From positions 1 through 64,000 of IMG/VR virus record IMGVR_UViG_3300028553_001580: a stretch of 64,000 bases of DNA. The stretch is one strand, 5' to 3'. This stretch comes from a virus. The notes beneath the pieces were generated by a model. The model did not search any database, was not told the origin of the DNA, and was given only the letters and a program-made list of their open reading frames with translations. Position numbers and translations under genes: made by a program. Positions 1 through 8,056 of this stretch are shown piece by piece; the first letter of the stretch is position 1, and each line of letters starts with the position of its first letter.

Positions 1-372
1 GCTAGAATTTTTAAAAAATTATCAAGAAAAACAAAAGATTATATTAAACAATTAACAAATGTGTCACCAAATTTAGAATTTTTAGAGTTAAACTTACAAA
101 TTCAAGAAAACGCAAATATTTATAAATTGAACGACAAAATAAAGAATATCATAACTGAACAAAAAGAAATGAAATCTAAAATGTTAGTTGAAAAAGAATT
201 AATAAATAATAGATTTGATTTTGTCGTTGAGTCTTTAATAGAAAGAGATGATGTTGGAAATAAAACATTTCTTTTAGAATTGCAATTAGAAAAAAGAAAA
301 TTAATTAAATCAGGATACGATAGTTTAATGGTTCAAGATTCCTTTTTGGATATCGTGAATACATTTTTATAA
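1..372 (+). CDS. Hypothetical protein, 5' end cut by the window edge
   Basis: The frame is open from base 1 with no stop before the GTG at 61, so the gene almost certainly begins upstream of the window and 61 is not its true start. The visible 123 residues are Lys/Glu/Leu-rich and read as a long, probably helical or coiled-coil segment, ending in DSFLDIVNTFL. No catalytic motif or known family is recognisable. It is followed by a strong terminator, so it closes a plus-strand unit separate from the fibre genes that follow. Function unknown. Confidence 0.6.
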   Translation, partial: ARIFKKLSRKTKDYIKQLTNVSPNLEFLELNLQIQENANIYKLNDKIKNIITEQKEMKSKMLVEKELINNRFDFVVESLIERDDVGNKTFLLELQLEKRKLIKSGYDSLMVQDSFLDIVNTFL

Positions 373-476
373 AAAATATTGTGTATGTTGTCACAATCAA
401 ATAAAAACAACAAGAAGTCTAATTAAAAAAAGATTTCATAAACTTTTAAAGAAAAGGGGGTGTTTCGTATCTAAGG

Positions 477-504
477 AAGGTGTCCGAGAGGACACCTTTT
501 CTTA
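477..504 (+). terminator. Rho-independent terminator
   Basis: A perfect 9-bp stem AAGGTGTCC / GGACACCTT with a GAGA tetraloop is followed by a T-rich run. It ends the cut gene at the left edge and lies just before the promoter-like box of the next gene. Confidence 0.85.
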
Positions 505-511
505 TATGGAC

Positions 512-520
512 TATTTATCA
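512..520 (+). promoter_or_regulatory. Late-type TATTTAT box, leaderless class
   Basis: TATTTATCAGT directly abuts the ATG at 523. It matches the pattern TATTTAT-N3-T-ATG seen at four other plus-strand genes in this window. Inferred late promoter; if used like a -10 element, transcription would start at or next to the start codon. Confidence 0.5.
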
Positions 521-522
521 GT

Positions 523-879
523 ATGGAGTTTTTTATTAGAAAAAATGCAACTTTACCCGTTTTAAGCCTCGATATTTTTAAAGATGGTAGAACAAGTTAT
601 AATCTAAAAGATGATTTATTAAGTGGTGCGACCATTTTTTTTTCTATGGTAAATGTTGAAACAAACGTTTATAAGGTTGCAAGAGGTACTTGCATTTATG
701 ACTCTACTGAAAAAACGGTATATTACCAATTTACAAAAAGAAACACATCGGATACTGGTAGATTTGAGGGTTCGTTTTTTATAACAAATAGTCAAGGATT
801 GATAGAAATACCATTAAAAGAAAGATTATATGTTAATATAACAGAATCAATATCTGATATCAATTTTTGTTGTCGATAA
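523..879 (+). CDS. Putative baseplate/fibre-base protein with BppU-like N-terminal fold
   Basis: 118 residues beginning MEFFIRKNATLPVLSLDIF. The pattern of short beta strands, 'LSGATIFFSMVN', 'YYQFTKRNTSDTGRFEGSFFI' and an ending in 'ERLYVNI' resembles the Ig-like N-terminal domain of BppU-type baseplate proteins, which attach receptor-binding fibres. That match is by pattern memory and is tentative. The gene sits 3 nt before the collagen-like fibre, consistent with an adaptor or chaperone for it. A gene starting with the same MEF residues appears to begin at the far right edge of the window, again next to a fibre gene. Confidence 0.5.
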   Translation: MEFFIRKNATLPVLSLDIFKDGRTSYNLKDDLLSGATIFFSMVNVETNVYKVARGTCIYDSTEKTVYYQFTKRNTSDTGRFEGSFFITNSQGLIEIPLKERLYVNITESISDINFCCR

Positions 880-882
880 ATA

Positions 883-3024
883 ATGTTGAAGAAAAAATAC
901 ATAGATTTAATTGTAAACCGTGGTCGAACAATACAGTTTTTAGGCCTATCAAGTGGTTCATCCGTGAATCTTTTGGGTGTGGATGAAAATGGAAATACAA
1001 TATTAACTTCAGGTGGTGGAGGTGGTAGTGGTACATCAGGCACTAACGGCACAAGCGGTACAAATGGTACTTCAGGAACAAATGGGTCTAGTGGTATAAA
1101 CGGGACTAATGGTTCAAGTGGTTCATCTGGAACTAGTGGAAGTTCAGGTACTAATGGTACAAATGGAAGTAGTGGAACCTCGGGAAGTAGTGGGTTAAAT
1201 GGGACTAATGGTTCATCCGGTACGGACGGAACTAGCGGTACAAATGGGGCTAATGGAAGTTCAGGTACATCAGGGTCTTCTGGTACGGACGGAACATCAG
1301 GAAGTGGTGGTGCAGATGGAACATCAGGTAGTAGTGGTACAAATGGAACCAATGGTAGTTCAGGTTCGAGTGGTAGTAGTGGTACAAACGGCTCATCGGG
1401 AACTAATGGTACGTCAGGAAGTTCGGGTTCAAGTGGTAGTTCAGGTACAGATGGAACATCGGGGTCATCGGGAACTAACGGAACTAGCGGCTCTTCAGGA
1501 ACCAATGGAACTAGCGGTTCAAGCGGAACTAATGGAACCAATGGGTCTAGTGGTACAGATGGAACATCAGGTTCATCGGGAACAAACGGGACAAGTGGTA
1601 GTAGTGGAACTTCTGGCACCGATGGAACTTCAGGTTCAAGCGGAACTAGCGGTATTAATGGAATTGACGGAACGTCAGGTGTTAATGGTATTGACGGAAC
1701 GTCAGGAACAGATGGAACTTCAGGTGTTAATGGATTAGATGGAACTTCAGGTGTTAATGGATTAGATGGGACTAGTGGAATTGACGGAACGTCTGGTACA
1801 GATGGAATCTCAATTTTTTGGAACGGGTCTTGGAATTTTACAATTTCTTATAATGTAAACGATTCGGTTGAGTTTAATGGAAGTTCCTACATTTCATTAA
1901 TCAATGGTAATATTGGTAATCTACCACCTGGAAGCCCAACTGCTTGGGGGTTAATGTCACAATCGGGAACGTCAGGAACAGATGGAACTTCAGGTATTAA
2001 TGGAATTGACGGAACGTCAGGAACAGATGGAACTAGTGGTTTGTCTTTTAATTGGAATGGTTCATGGAACTTTGCAGTCACTTACAACATTAATGATGTT
2101 GTTGAGTATGATGGTAGTTCTTACATTTCATTAACAAATGGTAATTTAGGAACTCCACCACCTCCACTTAATAGTAGTTGGGCTTTAATGTCTCAAGCTG
2201 GTGATGATGGAACATCTTTTAATTGGACAGGAAATTGGAACAACACCACAACATATCAAGTAAACGATGTTATATTCTTTAATGGTAGTTCTTACATATG
2301 TATACAGACAAATTATGACATCAATCCAGATGATGGAGATGGACCACTTTATTGGCAATTAATGAGTTCATCGGGAACATCGGGCACTGATGGTACTAGT
2401 GGAACATCGTCAAGTGGGACTACATGGGGGTCAATAACAGGAAAGATTAGTTCACAGACTGACTTACAAGATGCATTAGATGACAAACAGGATACATTGT
2501 TAAGTGGAACTAACATAAAGACATTGAATAATGTCACTTTACTTGGTTCAGGAAATATAAATTCTGACCCAAGGACTTTATCAAGTGTTGTGGGTAGAAA
2601 TCTAATTGGTACTTCCAATCAAATTAGTGCAACCGTATTGATACCTGCAAACACCATTTCAACTAATAACTCGATTTATATTCGTAATTTACTAACTAAA
2701 ACTTCGGGTTCTACCACATCAACGGGTAGGATTTATATAAATACAACTAATAGTTTATCGGGCGCGACATTAATGGGAACCGCCGGAGCAATGAACTCAT
2801 CGGTTTATATACAACGATTTGAGAGGAATTTCTTTTTTGATGAAACTAACTTATATGTATATAATCCATCAAACGGGATAAGTACTGATTTAACATCAGG
2901 GACAAGAACTTTAGTTTCATTTAATCCTGCGATTGATAATTATTTATTATTCGCGGTTCAAAACTCAACTACAACCCCCGACAATTTAGGTCATAAAAGA
3001 GTAATTGTCCAAATATATGAATAA
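883..3024 (+). CDS. Collagen-like tail fibre with carbohydrate-binding-like modules
   Basis: 713 residues. After a roughly 45-residue head there are about 260 residues of collagen-type Gly-X-Y triplets in which X and Y are almost only Ser, Thr, Asn and Asp (GTSGTNGSSG style). Three modules of about 50 residues follow (near residues 310-362, 387-440 and 446-500). They share W-N-G-S/N-W, YN(V/I)ND-V-(E/F)-(F/Y)-(D/N)GSSYI and a closing W-x-LM, like chitin-binding/CBM5-12 type domains. The C-terminal part (TDLQDALDDKQD, then a beta-rich region to 713) resembles phage fibre tips. Likely a trimeric receptor-binding fibre. The extreme Ser/Thr content and the glycosyltransferase gene on the opposite strand just downstream suggest that it may be glycosylated (inference). 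Confidence 0.85.
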   Translation: MLKKKYIDLIVNRGRTIQFLGLSSGSSVNLLGVDENGNTILTSGGGGGSGTSGTNGTSGTNGTSGTNGSSGINGTNGSSGSSGTSGSSGTNGTNGSSGTSGSSGLNGTNGSSGTDGTSGTNGANGSSGTSGSSGTDGTSGSGGADGTSGSSGTNGTNGSSGSSGSSGTNGSSGTNGTSGSSGSSGSSGTDGTSGSSGTNGTSGSSGTNGTSGSSGTNGTNGSSGTDGTSGSSGTNGTSGSSGTSGTDGTSGSSGTSGINGIDGTSGVNGIDGTSGTDGTSGVNGLDGTSGVNGLDGTSGIDGTSGTDGISIFWNGSWNFTISYNVNDSVEFNGSSYISLINGNIGNLPPGSPTAWGLMSQSGTSGTDGTSGINGIDGTSGTDGTSGLSFNWNGSWNFAVTYNINDVVEYDGSSYISLTNGNLGTPPPPLNSSWALMSQAGDDGTSFNWTGNWNNTTTYQVNDVIFFNGSSYICIQTNYDINPDDGDGPLYWQLMSSSGTSGTDGTSGTSSSGTTWGSITGKISSQTDLQDALDDKQDTLLSGTNIKTLNNVTLLGSGNINSDPRTLSSVVGRNLIGTSNQISATVLIPANTISTNNSIYIRNLLTKTSGSTTSTGRIYINTTNSLSGATLMGTAGAMNSSVYIQRFERNFFFDETNLYVYNPSNGISTDLTSGTRTLVSFNPAIDNYLLFAVQNSTTTPDNLGHKRVIVQIYE
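1025..1809 (+). repeat. Degenerate 9-nt repeat coding collagen-like triplets
   Basis: Continuous GGN-(A/T)CN-(A/T)(G/C)N style units with a 9-nt period encode Gly-X-Y triplets. Synonymous positions vary widely, so this is selection on protein sequence rather than recent DNA duplication, except near 1660-1800 where longer units (GTSGVNG(I/L)DGTSG) are nearly identical. Confidence 0.85.
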
Positions 3025-3151
3025 CGTCACAGTTAATGGAATTACTTATATTTTTGAAAAATGGGAACCTGTGGATGATATATTTATTCACATTTTTACA
3101 GAACAGGGAATAATCTGTGTACCAATAGAATTAGTTAATTTTAACGAATAA
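3017..3151 (+). CDS. Small hypothetical protein downstream of the fibre
   Basis: A 44-residue frame starts at an ATG overlapping the last 8 bases of the fibre gene and ends at TAA at 3149-3151, overlapping the opposite-strand glycosyltransferase by 11 nt. It begins MNNVTVNGITYIFEKWEP and ends ELVNFNE. The composition is ordinary for this genome and the overlap suggests translational coupling with the fibre, so it may be a small fibre accessory or assembly factor. No family recognised. Confidence 0.55.
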   Translation: MNNVTVNGITYIFEKWEPVDDIFIHIFTEQGIICVPIELVNFNE

Positions 3152-5324
3152 AACTTTTTATTTTTTCAATTACCATTTCAGAATTAACTTTTTTTGTGCA
3201 TTCAAATTGTCGTTCAGTTCCTTTATGTAATGGGCACCAATTCCAATCACCAGCATTTAATCTTTCTTTATTAAAACATCCATGACATACATCTTCGTTA
3301 ATAACTCGATACGTATCTAATTTTGTTTCAGCGAATTTTTCACTAAATCCCGAAATGAGAACTACCGGTAACTTACAAGCCCAAGCTAACCATGAAAGTC
3401 CTGAACCTAAACCTATAAAAAATTCACAACTCAATAAATCACCTATTACTTCTTTTAAATTACCACCACTAAATATGGTAACTCCTTTTGGATAATTATT
3501 TCCCATGTATCCATCACCTTCTTTAGAGTAAATCATACATTCATACCCTTTAGATGTTAAATAATCAACAACTTCTTGCCAACCATTTGGATTGTTCCAA
3601 TATTTGGCCTGAGCTGTTGAATGAAACCCAATGCCAACTTTTTTCTTTTTTGAAACCTTAGGAAGGTTAAGTCTTGGTCTTATTTCTTCATACTCTAAAC
3701 CTAATATATCTGTTGCAGTTTTTTGTAGAGGTTGTAGTTTAAAGTCATTAGGATGTCTATTAGAATCAAATTCATTATTTTGATTATAAAACCAACCTAA
3801 TTGATACTGCAAAAATACATTCAAAACAGGACTTCCTGGCTCAACAAATTCAATTTCGGGATACCTATAAACAAATAAATCATTTAAAAAAGTCGAAACA
3901 ATAAGTTTGCAATTATGTTTTTTTCTAAACTCTTCGCAGTATGGAATCCAAGCCAATGTGTCCCCCAAAGATTTTGATTCAAAAGAAATATAAACTCGTT
4001 TGTTTTCTAAATTTAAATCATCAAAAAAAATAACCTGACCGTTTTCTTTTATTTCTGTTTTCCACTTTGTGTAATATTGTCGATATAATTTAACCCAAGA
4101 ATTGTTTTTTATTTTATTTGTATAAACTCTATTATGATTATCATCATAAAAATTAACTTCATATATTGAATTATCATTAGTTAGTATTTCTATAAATGGA
4201 TTTAAAACAAAATGGTGATTTATGTTAATTTCTTTTTGATGTAGATTATTTTTTTGAAATTTTAAATTTTGAACATTAAAATAATAGTCAATTAACTTTT
4301 TTGAAAAACTATTATCATACTCAACCATATAAGATGTTTTAGACTTCGTTACATCAACTAATAAATTAGAAATATGTATAATATTGTTATCAGATATTGG
4401 TGTTATATATTTATCGAAAATTGCCATATATTGTGGTAAGTTTCTTGCTATAATTTTTAAACCATAAGAAATCGATTCTTTCAAAACCAACGGATTACAT
4501 TCATAAGTTGAATTAAACATTAAAATATCTGACGCAATCATAAAAGAATCAACATCATTTCTTTCACCCCAAATTGTAACATTTGATGGCAAATTATCCA
4601 TTAAAGGCTTCCAATAAGATTCGAAGTTTTCAGCCTTGTTTCCAACAAAATGAAAATGTAAATAAGGGTGCGTCTGTTCTAAAACTCGAGCGACTTCAAT
4701 TGATTCTTTTTGGTTTTTTCCTTCCGTCCATAATCCAACATTCAAAACATGAATTTTTTTCAAATCAAAATTCAAATTGACTCTTGATTCTAATTTTTCA
4801 ACAAGTGAAGGTTTTTTGTTTTCGATTGGATATTCCAAAACTTCTTTATAAACATTTTCAGTTTCAAATGTTTTTAAATGATAAGGAGTTACAAACAAAT
4901 ATGAATCAGGATGAAATTTTCTTTTTTTTGGGTTGAACCAAACATTGTGGCAAGTTTCAACAATTTTCCATGTCCTGTTATTGTTATATAATTCATTTAA
5001 TATGGTAGTTGGTATTTTGTTAAAACTTTCAAAACCTTCAGATATTTCTTCGATATGAACAATGTCTATTTTATTTTGTTTAAGTATATCAATAACTTGA
5101 TATTTTTTTTCAATGTCATTTGTATCACCCAATGAATAAAAATTATCTCTACCAATAATATCAATTATTTTATTTCTTTGAACGACATATTTGTCACCAA
5201 AAAAAGAATATTCAACAAGTTTTATATTAAAATTATTAGATAAAGATTGAATTCTTTTCAAAACAAATTGAGGCATTCCGCCAGTAGATAAATGTGGAGT
5301 AATATATAATAAATTTATTTTCAC
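3141..5324 (-). CDS. Fused GT4 plus TibC-like (GT9) glycosyltransferase
   Basis: 727 residues in two enzyme halves. The N-terminal half (about 1-380) starts NLLYITPHLSTGGMPQFVL, typical of GT4 glycosyltransferases, with an E-rich donor-binding stretch near 'FNSTYECNPLVLKESI'. The C-terminal half (about 450-727) resembles GT9 heptosyltransferases of the TibC/autotransporter O-heptosyltransferase type: 'SLGDTLAWIPYCEEF', 'KKVGIGFHSTAQAKYWNN', 'IGLGSGLSWLAWACKLPVV'. It carries four cysteines in the spacing C-x2-C-x13-C-x11-C (about C680, C683, C697, C709), as in the TibC iron finger. TibC enzymes modify serines of repetitive surface proteins. The tail-to-tail position with a Ser/Thr-rich fibre suggests that the fibre is the substrate (inference). 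Confidence 0.8.
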   Translation of the reverse strand: MKINLLYITPHLSTGGMPQFVLKRIQSLSNNFNIKLVEYSFFGDKYVVQRNKIIDIIGRDNFYSLGDTNDIEKKYQVIDILKQNKIDIVHIEEISEGFESFNKIPTTILNELYNNNRTWKIVETCHNVWFNPKKRKFHPDSYLFVTPYHLKTFETENVYKEVLEYPIENKKPSLVEKLESRVNLNFDLKKIHVLNVGLWTEGKNQKESIEVARVLEQTHPYLHFHFVGNKAENFESYWKPLMDNLPSNVTIWGERNDVDSFMIASDILMFNSTYECNPLVLKESISYGLKIIARNLPQYMAIFDKYITPISDNNIIHISNLLVDVTKSKTSYMVEYDNSFSKKLIDYYFNVQNLKFQKNNLHQKEININHHFVLNPFIEILTNDNSIYEVNFYDDNHNRVYTNKIKNNSWVKLYRQYYTKWKTEIKENGQVIFFDDLNLENKRVYISFESKSLGDTLAWIPYCEEFRKKHNCKLIVSTFLNDLFVYRYPEIEFVEPGSPVLNVFLQYQLGWFYNQNNEFDSNRHPNDFKLQPLQKTATDILGLEYEEIRPRLNLPKVSKKKKVGIGFHSTAQAKYWNNPNGWQEVVDYLTSKGYECMIYSKEGDGYMGNNYPKGVTIFSGGNLKEVIGDLLSCEFFIGLGSGLSWLAWACKLPVVLISGFSEKFAETKLDTYRVINEDVCHGCFNKERLNAGDWNWCPLHKGTERQFECTKKVNSEMVIEKIKSFIR

Positions 5325-5348
5325 ATTTTAAATATATTCTAAAATCTA

Positions 5349-5822
5349 TTATAAGTAAATTCGCTTTTTACTTCCAACAATTTGTTTATACCACAAACCC
5401 TTATCGTCCATCCACACATATGGGTCATTGGGGTCTTCAGTCCAATTATGTTTAGAATAATACTCAAAATCTTTACGTAATAAATTTGCTCTATGTGAAG
5501 AGTGGAATTCTTCATTACCCAACCAATGAGGTAAAACAAACTCACCTTCAATATGTTCGTGTTCCATTGTATTTTTAAAACCTCGTTCAACCCAAACATC
5601 AATACAATCATTATAGTATTGTTTAAGTGAATTAACATAGTCTTTCCACATAACAGAACAAGGGTGATTTAACCAACCCTTATATGGTTTTCCATCTTTA
5701 CGAAGTCTACCTGTAATTGCTGAAATAATTTGATAGGCCTCTACACGTTGTTTACCTAAACGTTTGTTATCTAATGACTCTAATGATTTTCTAAAATCTG
5801 AGTATGGAAGAAATGTTTGCAT
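5349..5822 (-). CDS. Pyr_excise / MSMEG_6728-like protein
   Basis: 157 residues starting MQTFLPYSDFRKSLESLD, then 'KRLGKQRVEAYQI' and 'GWLNHPCSVMWKDY'. This N-terminal pattern is that of the Pyr_excise family, which includes T4 endonuclease V (pyrimidine-dimer glycosylase), and more exactly of the MSMEG_6728 branch whose activity is not established. The Thr near the N-terminus and the Glu in QRVE could correspond to catalytic residues, but that is not certain. The C-terminal part is Trp/Tyr-rich. It lies alone between the glycosyltransferase and a divergent head-protein gene. A DNA-repair role is plausible. Confidence 0.6.
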   Translation of the reverse strand: MQTFLPYSDFRKSLESLDNKRLGKQRVEAYQIISAITGRLRKDGKPYKGWLNHPCSVMWKDYVNSLKQYYNDCIDVWVERGFKNTMEHEHIEGEFVLPHWLGNEEFHSSHRANLLRKDFEYYSKHNWTEDPNDPYVWMDDKGLWYKQIVGSKKRIYL

Positions 5823-5830
5823 AAAAATTG

Positions 5831-5860
5831 AACTTTTTCAAAGTAAGGTATATTTATTAA
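5831..5860 (+). promoter_or_regulatory. Two-part late-type promoter
   Basis: AACTTTTT, 10 nt, then TATATTTATTAA, followed by ACAAAGATAATAAAAAAATT. The same arrangement stands before the genes at 7022 and 8786, and in part before 29226. Inferred late promoter with about a 40-nt leader. Confidence 0.5.
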
Positions 5861-5899
5861 ACAAAGATAATAAAAAAATTAACTAATAAAAAAAAAATT

Positions 5900-6394
5900 A
5901 TGAAAAGAATTGTTAGATTAACAGAAAACGACTTGGCTCGTATCGTAAAACGAGTAATAAACGAACAATCTAATACTCCAATTGTAGATGCTGGACGAGG
6001 TGAGTTGAAATACTTAGTTGTTATGTCAAACCCAACAATTGCCGCAAAACAAAAAAGACCTGGTTATCCTATGATGATTCCTTTTGAGGTTTCATTCAAT
6101 GGTATGGTTATTGACTACAAAGGTAATAAAAAATACGATGTGAGTAAAATGGTCGGAGCATGTGGAACAACTCAATCTGATAAAAACGATACAAGTTACG
6201 ATTCAATGAACCCTTCTACATTATACGATGGAGTATCATCAATAACGGACGGAGGTCCTTATTTCCGTTTTGGATACGGAAAAATTAATGACCTTACAAG
6301 ACAATTCTGTAGTTCCCAAGGAGCACCCGCAGACCCGAATGTTAAGGCAGGTAATAGTTACAAATTTGAAGTACAAAATTTATTAAAAAAATAA
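5900..6394 (+). CDS. Putative internal head protein with capsid-targeting N-terminus
   Basis: 164 residues. The first 22 (starting MKRIVRLTENDLARI and ending RVINE) are nearly identical to the N-terminus of the protein at 8786, while the rest is unrelated. The shared part is a basic amphipathic helix ending in I-N-E, which fits the [LI]-x-E cleavage site of gp21-type prohead proteases. The same I-N-E occurs at the predicted cleavage site of the capsid protein here. This is how T4 internal proteins are targeted to the head. The remainder has two or three cysteines and no recognised domain. The start is set by the conserved motif. Its promoter is of the late type and a strong terminator follows. 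Confidence 0.6.
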   Translation: MKRIVRLTENDLARIVKRVINEQSNTPIVDAGRGELKYLVVMSNPTIAAKQKRPGYPMMIPFEVSFNGMVIDYKGNKKYDVSKMVGACGTTQSDKNDTSYDSMNPSTLYDGVSSITDGGPYFRFGYGKINDLTRQFCSSQGAPADPNVKAGNSYKFEVQNLLKK

Positions 6395-6400
6395 TAAATA

Positions 6401-6427
6401 AAACCCCCCTTAATGGGGGGGTTTTTT
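6401..6427. terminator. Bidirectional terminator
   Basis: AAACCCCCC / GGGGGGTTT with a 5-nt loop and T runs on both strands, between convergent genes. It overlaps the end of the minus-strand gene by 2 nt. Confidence 0.85.
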
Positions 6428-6866
6428 ATTTAAATACCGCCGCGTAGGTTTTATCAGATTCTTTAAAAACCACAACAAGACCAATATCATCCGAATCGTC
6501 ATTATTAATGACCAAGTTTAATTTACCAAAGTCTTTAGTTGTAACATTAAACTTAATAAATCCTTTACCATATACAAGGTTAGTAATTTTACTGACAACT
6601 TCTTTTCGGTCTGGTTCCCCAGTTTCCAAAGTAACATAATTATGAGTAAAAGTCTTTTTTTCTAAATTAATCTCATAATGATTAAACCCTCCGTTTAATA
6701 ACTTTTGACCCAAATTATCAGACGATAAAATATCCTCATACTTCATTTTTTTATCGGTAATATCATAGTAATCATTACCATATAAACCAAAAAAGTTATA
6801 CTTTGTTTGGGCACTTAACGACGTTACAAAAAATAATAAAAGGGAAACAAAAAACAATTTTTTCAT
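6426..6866 (-). CDS. Exported hypothetical protein with Sec signal peptide
   Basis: 146 residues. MKKLFFVSLLLFFVTSLSAQT is a classic signal peptide (Lys n-region, Leu/Phe core, likely cleavage after LSA). The mature 125 residues are rich in Asp, Asn and Tyr and look beta-rich, with no recognised fold. It is therefore likely to act in the periplasm or outside the cell rather than in the virion. It has a host-type promoter rather than a phage late box, pointing to early expression. It resembles host Bacteroidetes secreted proteins in style and may be host-derived. Function unknown. Confidence 0.65.
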   Translation of the reverse strand: MKKLFFVSLLLFFVTSLSAQTKYNFFGLYGNDYYDITDKKMKYEDILSSDNLGQKLLNGGFNHYEINLEKKTFTHNYVTLETGEPDRKEVVSKITNLVYGKGFIKFNVTTKDFGKLNLVINNDDSDDIGLVVVFKESDKTYAAVFK

Positions 6867-6904
6867 AATTTTGATTTTTAGATGGTTAATAACTGATTAC
6901 AATA

Positions 6905-6935
6905 CAAAGATACGGGTTTTTTCTATATATCCAAA
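6905..6935 (-). promoter_or_regulatory. Host-type promoter (TTTG / TATCTTTG)
   Basis: On the minus strand: TTTG (6932-6935), a 19-nt spacer, then TATCTTTG (6905-6912), matching the Bacteroidetes vegetative consensus. It reads toward the exported protein ending at 6426, with about 38 nt to its start codon. Promoters with the same 19-nt spacer occur at 8659 and 9558. Confidence 0.75.
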
Positions 6936-6971
6936 TTTTTTTGAAAAAATTTTTAAGTTTTTGAAAAAATA

Positions 6972-7002
6972 AACTTTTATAAACTTGTCGTATATTTATT
7001 AA
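6972..7002 (+). promoter_or_regulatory. Two-part late-type promoter
   Basis: AACTTTTA, 11 nt, then TATATTTATTAA and the conserved ACAAAGATAATAAAAAAAT block, ending 1 nt before the ATG at 7022. It is back to back with the host-type promoter at 6905. Confidence 0.5.
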
Positions 7003-7021
7003 ACAAAGATAATAAAAAAAT

Positions 7022-8056
7022 ATGAGTAAATTTATAATTTCAGAATCAGAAAAACAACGCATTTTGGAAATGCATATTAAAGAAGTTGCAAAGGTTCTTA
7101 ATAGAAAACCATTATTAACTGAAGAGGTTAATATCCAACATTCTGAAAAAAGTACTTATGCTGCGGGTGCGACTGACCCATCGGCATTTATTGATACATT
7201 TATTACAAATTTAATTGCCAAAATAGATGCTAACCCAGAAGCAAAAAAAATGAGAACAAGTTCTGGTGGTATGATTTGTTCTAACATTACAGTTACTGCG
7301 GGAGCTAGTAATTCATGGGGAGGTAAACCAACAGGATTTGACCACACAAACGATTGGAAGGTAGTCACCCCAACAGAAACCGATTTATACCAAAAAAATA
7401 AAGATTTAGCGTTAAAAAGAAGTTCGTCTTTTGAAACATCATTGTTTCAGAAATTAGCAAAATTCAATATTAAAAAGGCTGATGTTACAAAAATTTCAAC
7501 TCAATCTTGGGTTGTTGATACTGGTGGTAAAACTGATAAAGATAAGGACACAGTAACATACCCAAATGCCGGTCAATTTATAACTTGTAGGATGGTATTT
7601 AAAACAATAGATGAAATATATAATATTAGTGGTATTAAAACGTTCAATGACATATCTCCTAAAATGGTTTTGACAGGTTCTTATTTTTGTAACGGAAAAA
7701 CCTCACAAGGAGGTGCCGGTCGACCTGATGATTACAGTAACCAATGTCCACAAATAATTAGAAATAGTGCCGACAAAATTTCCGCGTTTGAAATTAAATG
7801 GAATCCAGGAGTGATGAAAAACCCATATACCGTGCCTTTAGTTAGGTGGAATTTTTATTGGGACCCTACAGGTAAAAGAATTACTAAAATTACAAGTCAA
7901 CAATATAATAATTCTTACCCTATTGATAAAATATTTCCACCATCAACTAACGTATCAAAAAGTGATTCGAAATTAATATATATGATGGGAATTTCAGAAG
8001 GTAATACAACATCATCAAATCAAAGATATGCTAAATACGTAAAACCTTATATTTAA
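7022..8056 (+). CDS. Putative internal head protein, second targeting-sequence class
   Basis: 344 residues starting MSKFIISESEKQRILEMH, a leader shared almost exactly with the protein at 17301 although the bodies differ. A candidate [LI]-x-E protease site lies at LLTE|E near residue 34, and another at ILE|M. The body contains 'FITNLIAKIDANPEA', a 'NKDLALKRSSSFETSLFQKL' stretch faintly like the helix of OmpA-C domains, and several Cys. No domain can be assigned with confidence. Late-type promoter; its tail overlaps the opposite-strand CAP-domain gene by 4 nt. Proposed to be packaged in the head and trimmed (inference). Confidence 0.55.
   Translation: MSKFIISESEKQRILEMHIKEVAKVLNRKPLLTEEVNIQHSEKSTYAAGATDPSAFIDTFITNLIAKIDANPEAKKMRTSSGGMICSNITVTAGASNSWGGKPTGFDHTNDWKVVTPTETDLYQKNKDLALKRSSSFETSLFQKLAKFNIKKADVTKISTQSWVVDTGGKTDKDKDTVTYPNAGQFITCRMVFKTIDEIYNISGIKTFNDISPKMVLTGSYFCNGKTSQGGAGRPDDYSNQCPQIIRNSADKISAFEIKWNPGVMKNPYTVPLVRWNFYWDPTGKRITKITSQQYNNSYPIDKIFPPSTNVSKSDSKLIYMMGISEGNTTSSNQRYAKYVKPYI

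Noticed and set aside
792-1619. Long minus-strand open frame rich in Pro, Val and Leu
   Set aside because: It is the antisense of the collagen-like Gly-X-Y tract; the composition is explained by the repeat and there is no independent promoter or conserved feature.
1025-1809. Possible CRISPR or tandem DNA repeat array
   Set aside because: The 9-nt period is in codon phase and synonymous sites vary; there are no constant repeats with unique spacers.
5862-5869. Further TATCTTTG elements on the minus strand inside the late-promoter blocks (also 7004, 8748)
   Set aside because: At 5862 and 7004 no TTTG lies at the right distance upstream; at 8748 a TTTG is at 20 nt but a better promoter for the same gene is at 8659.
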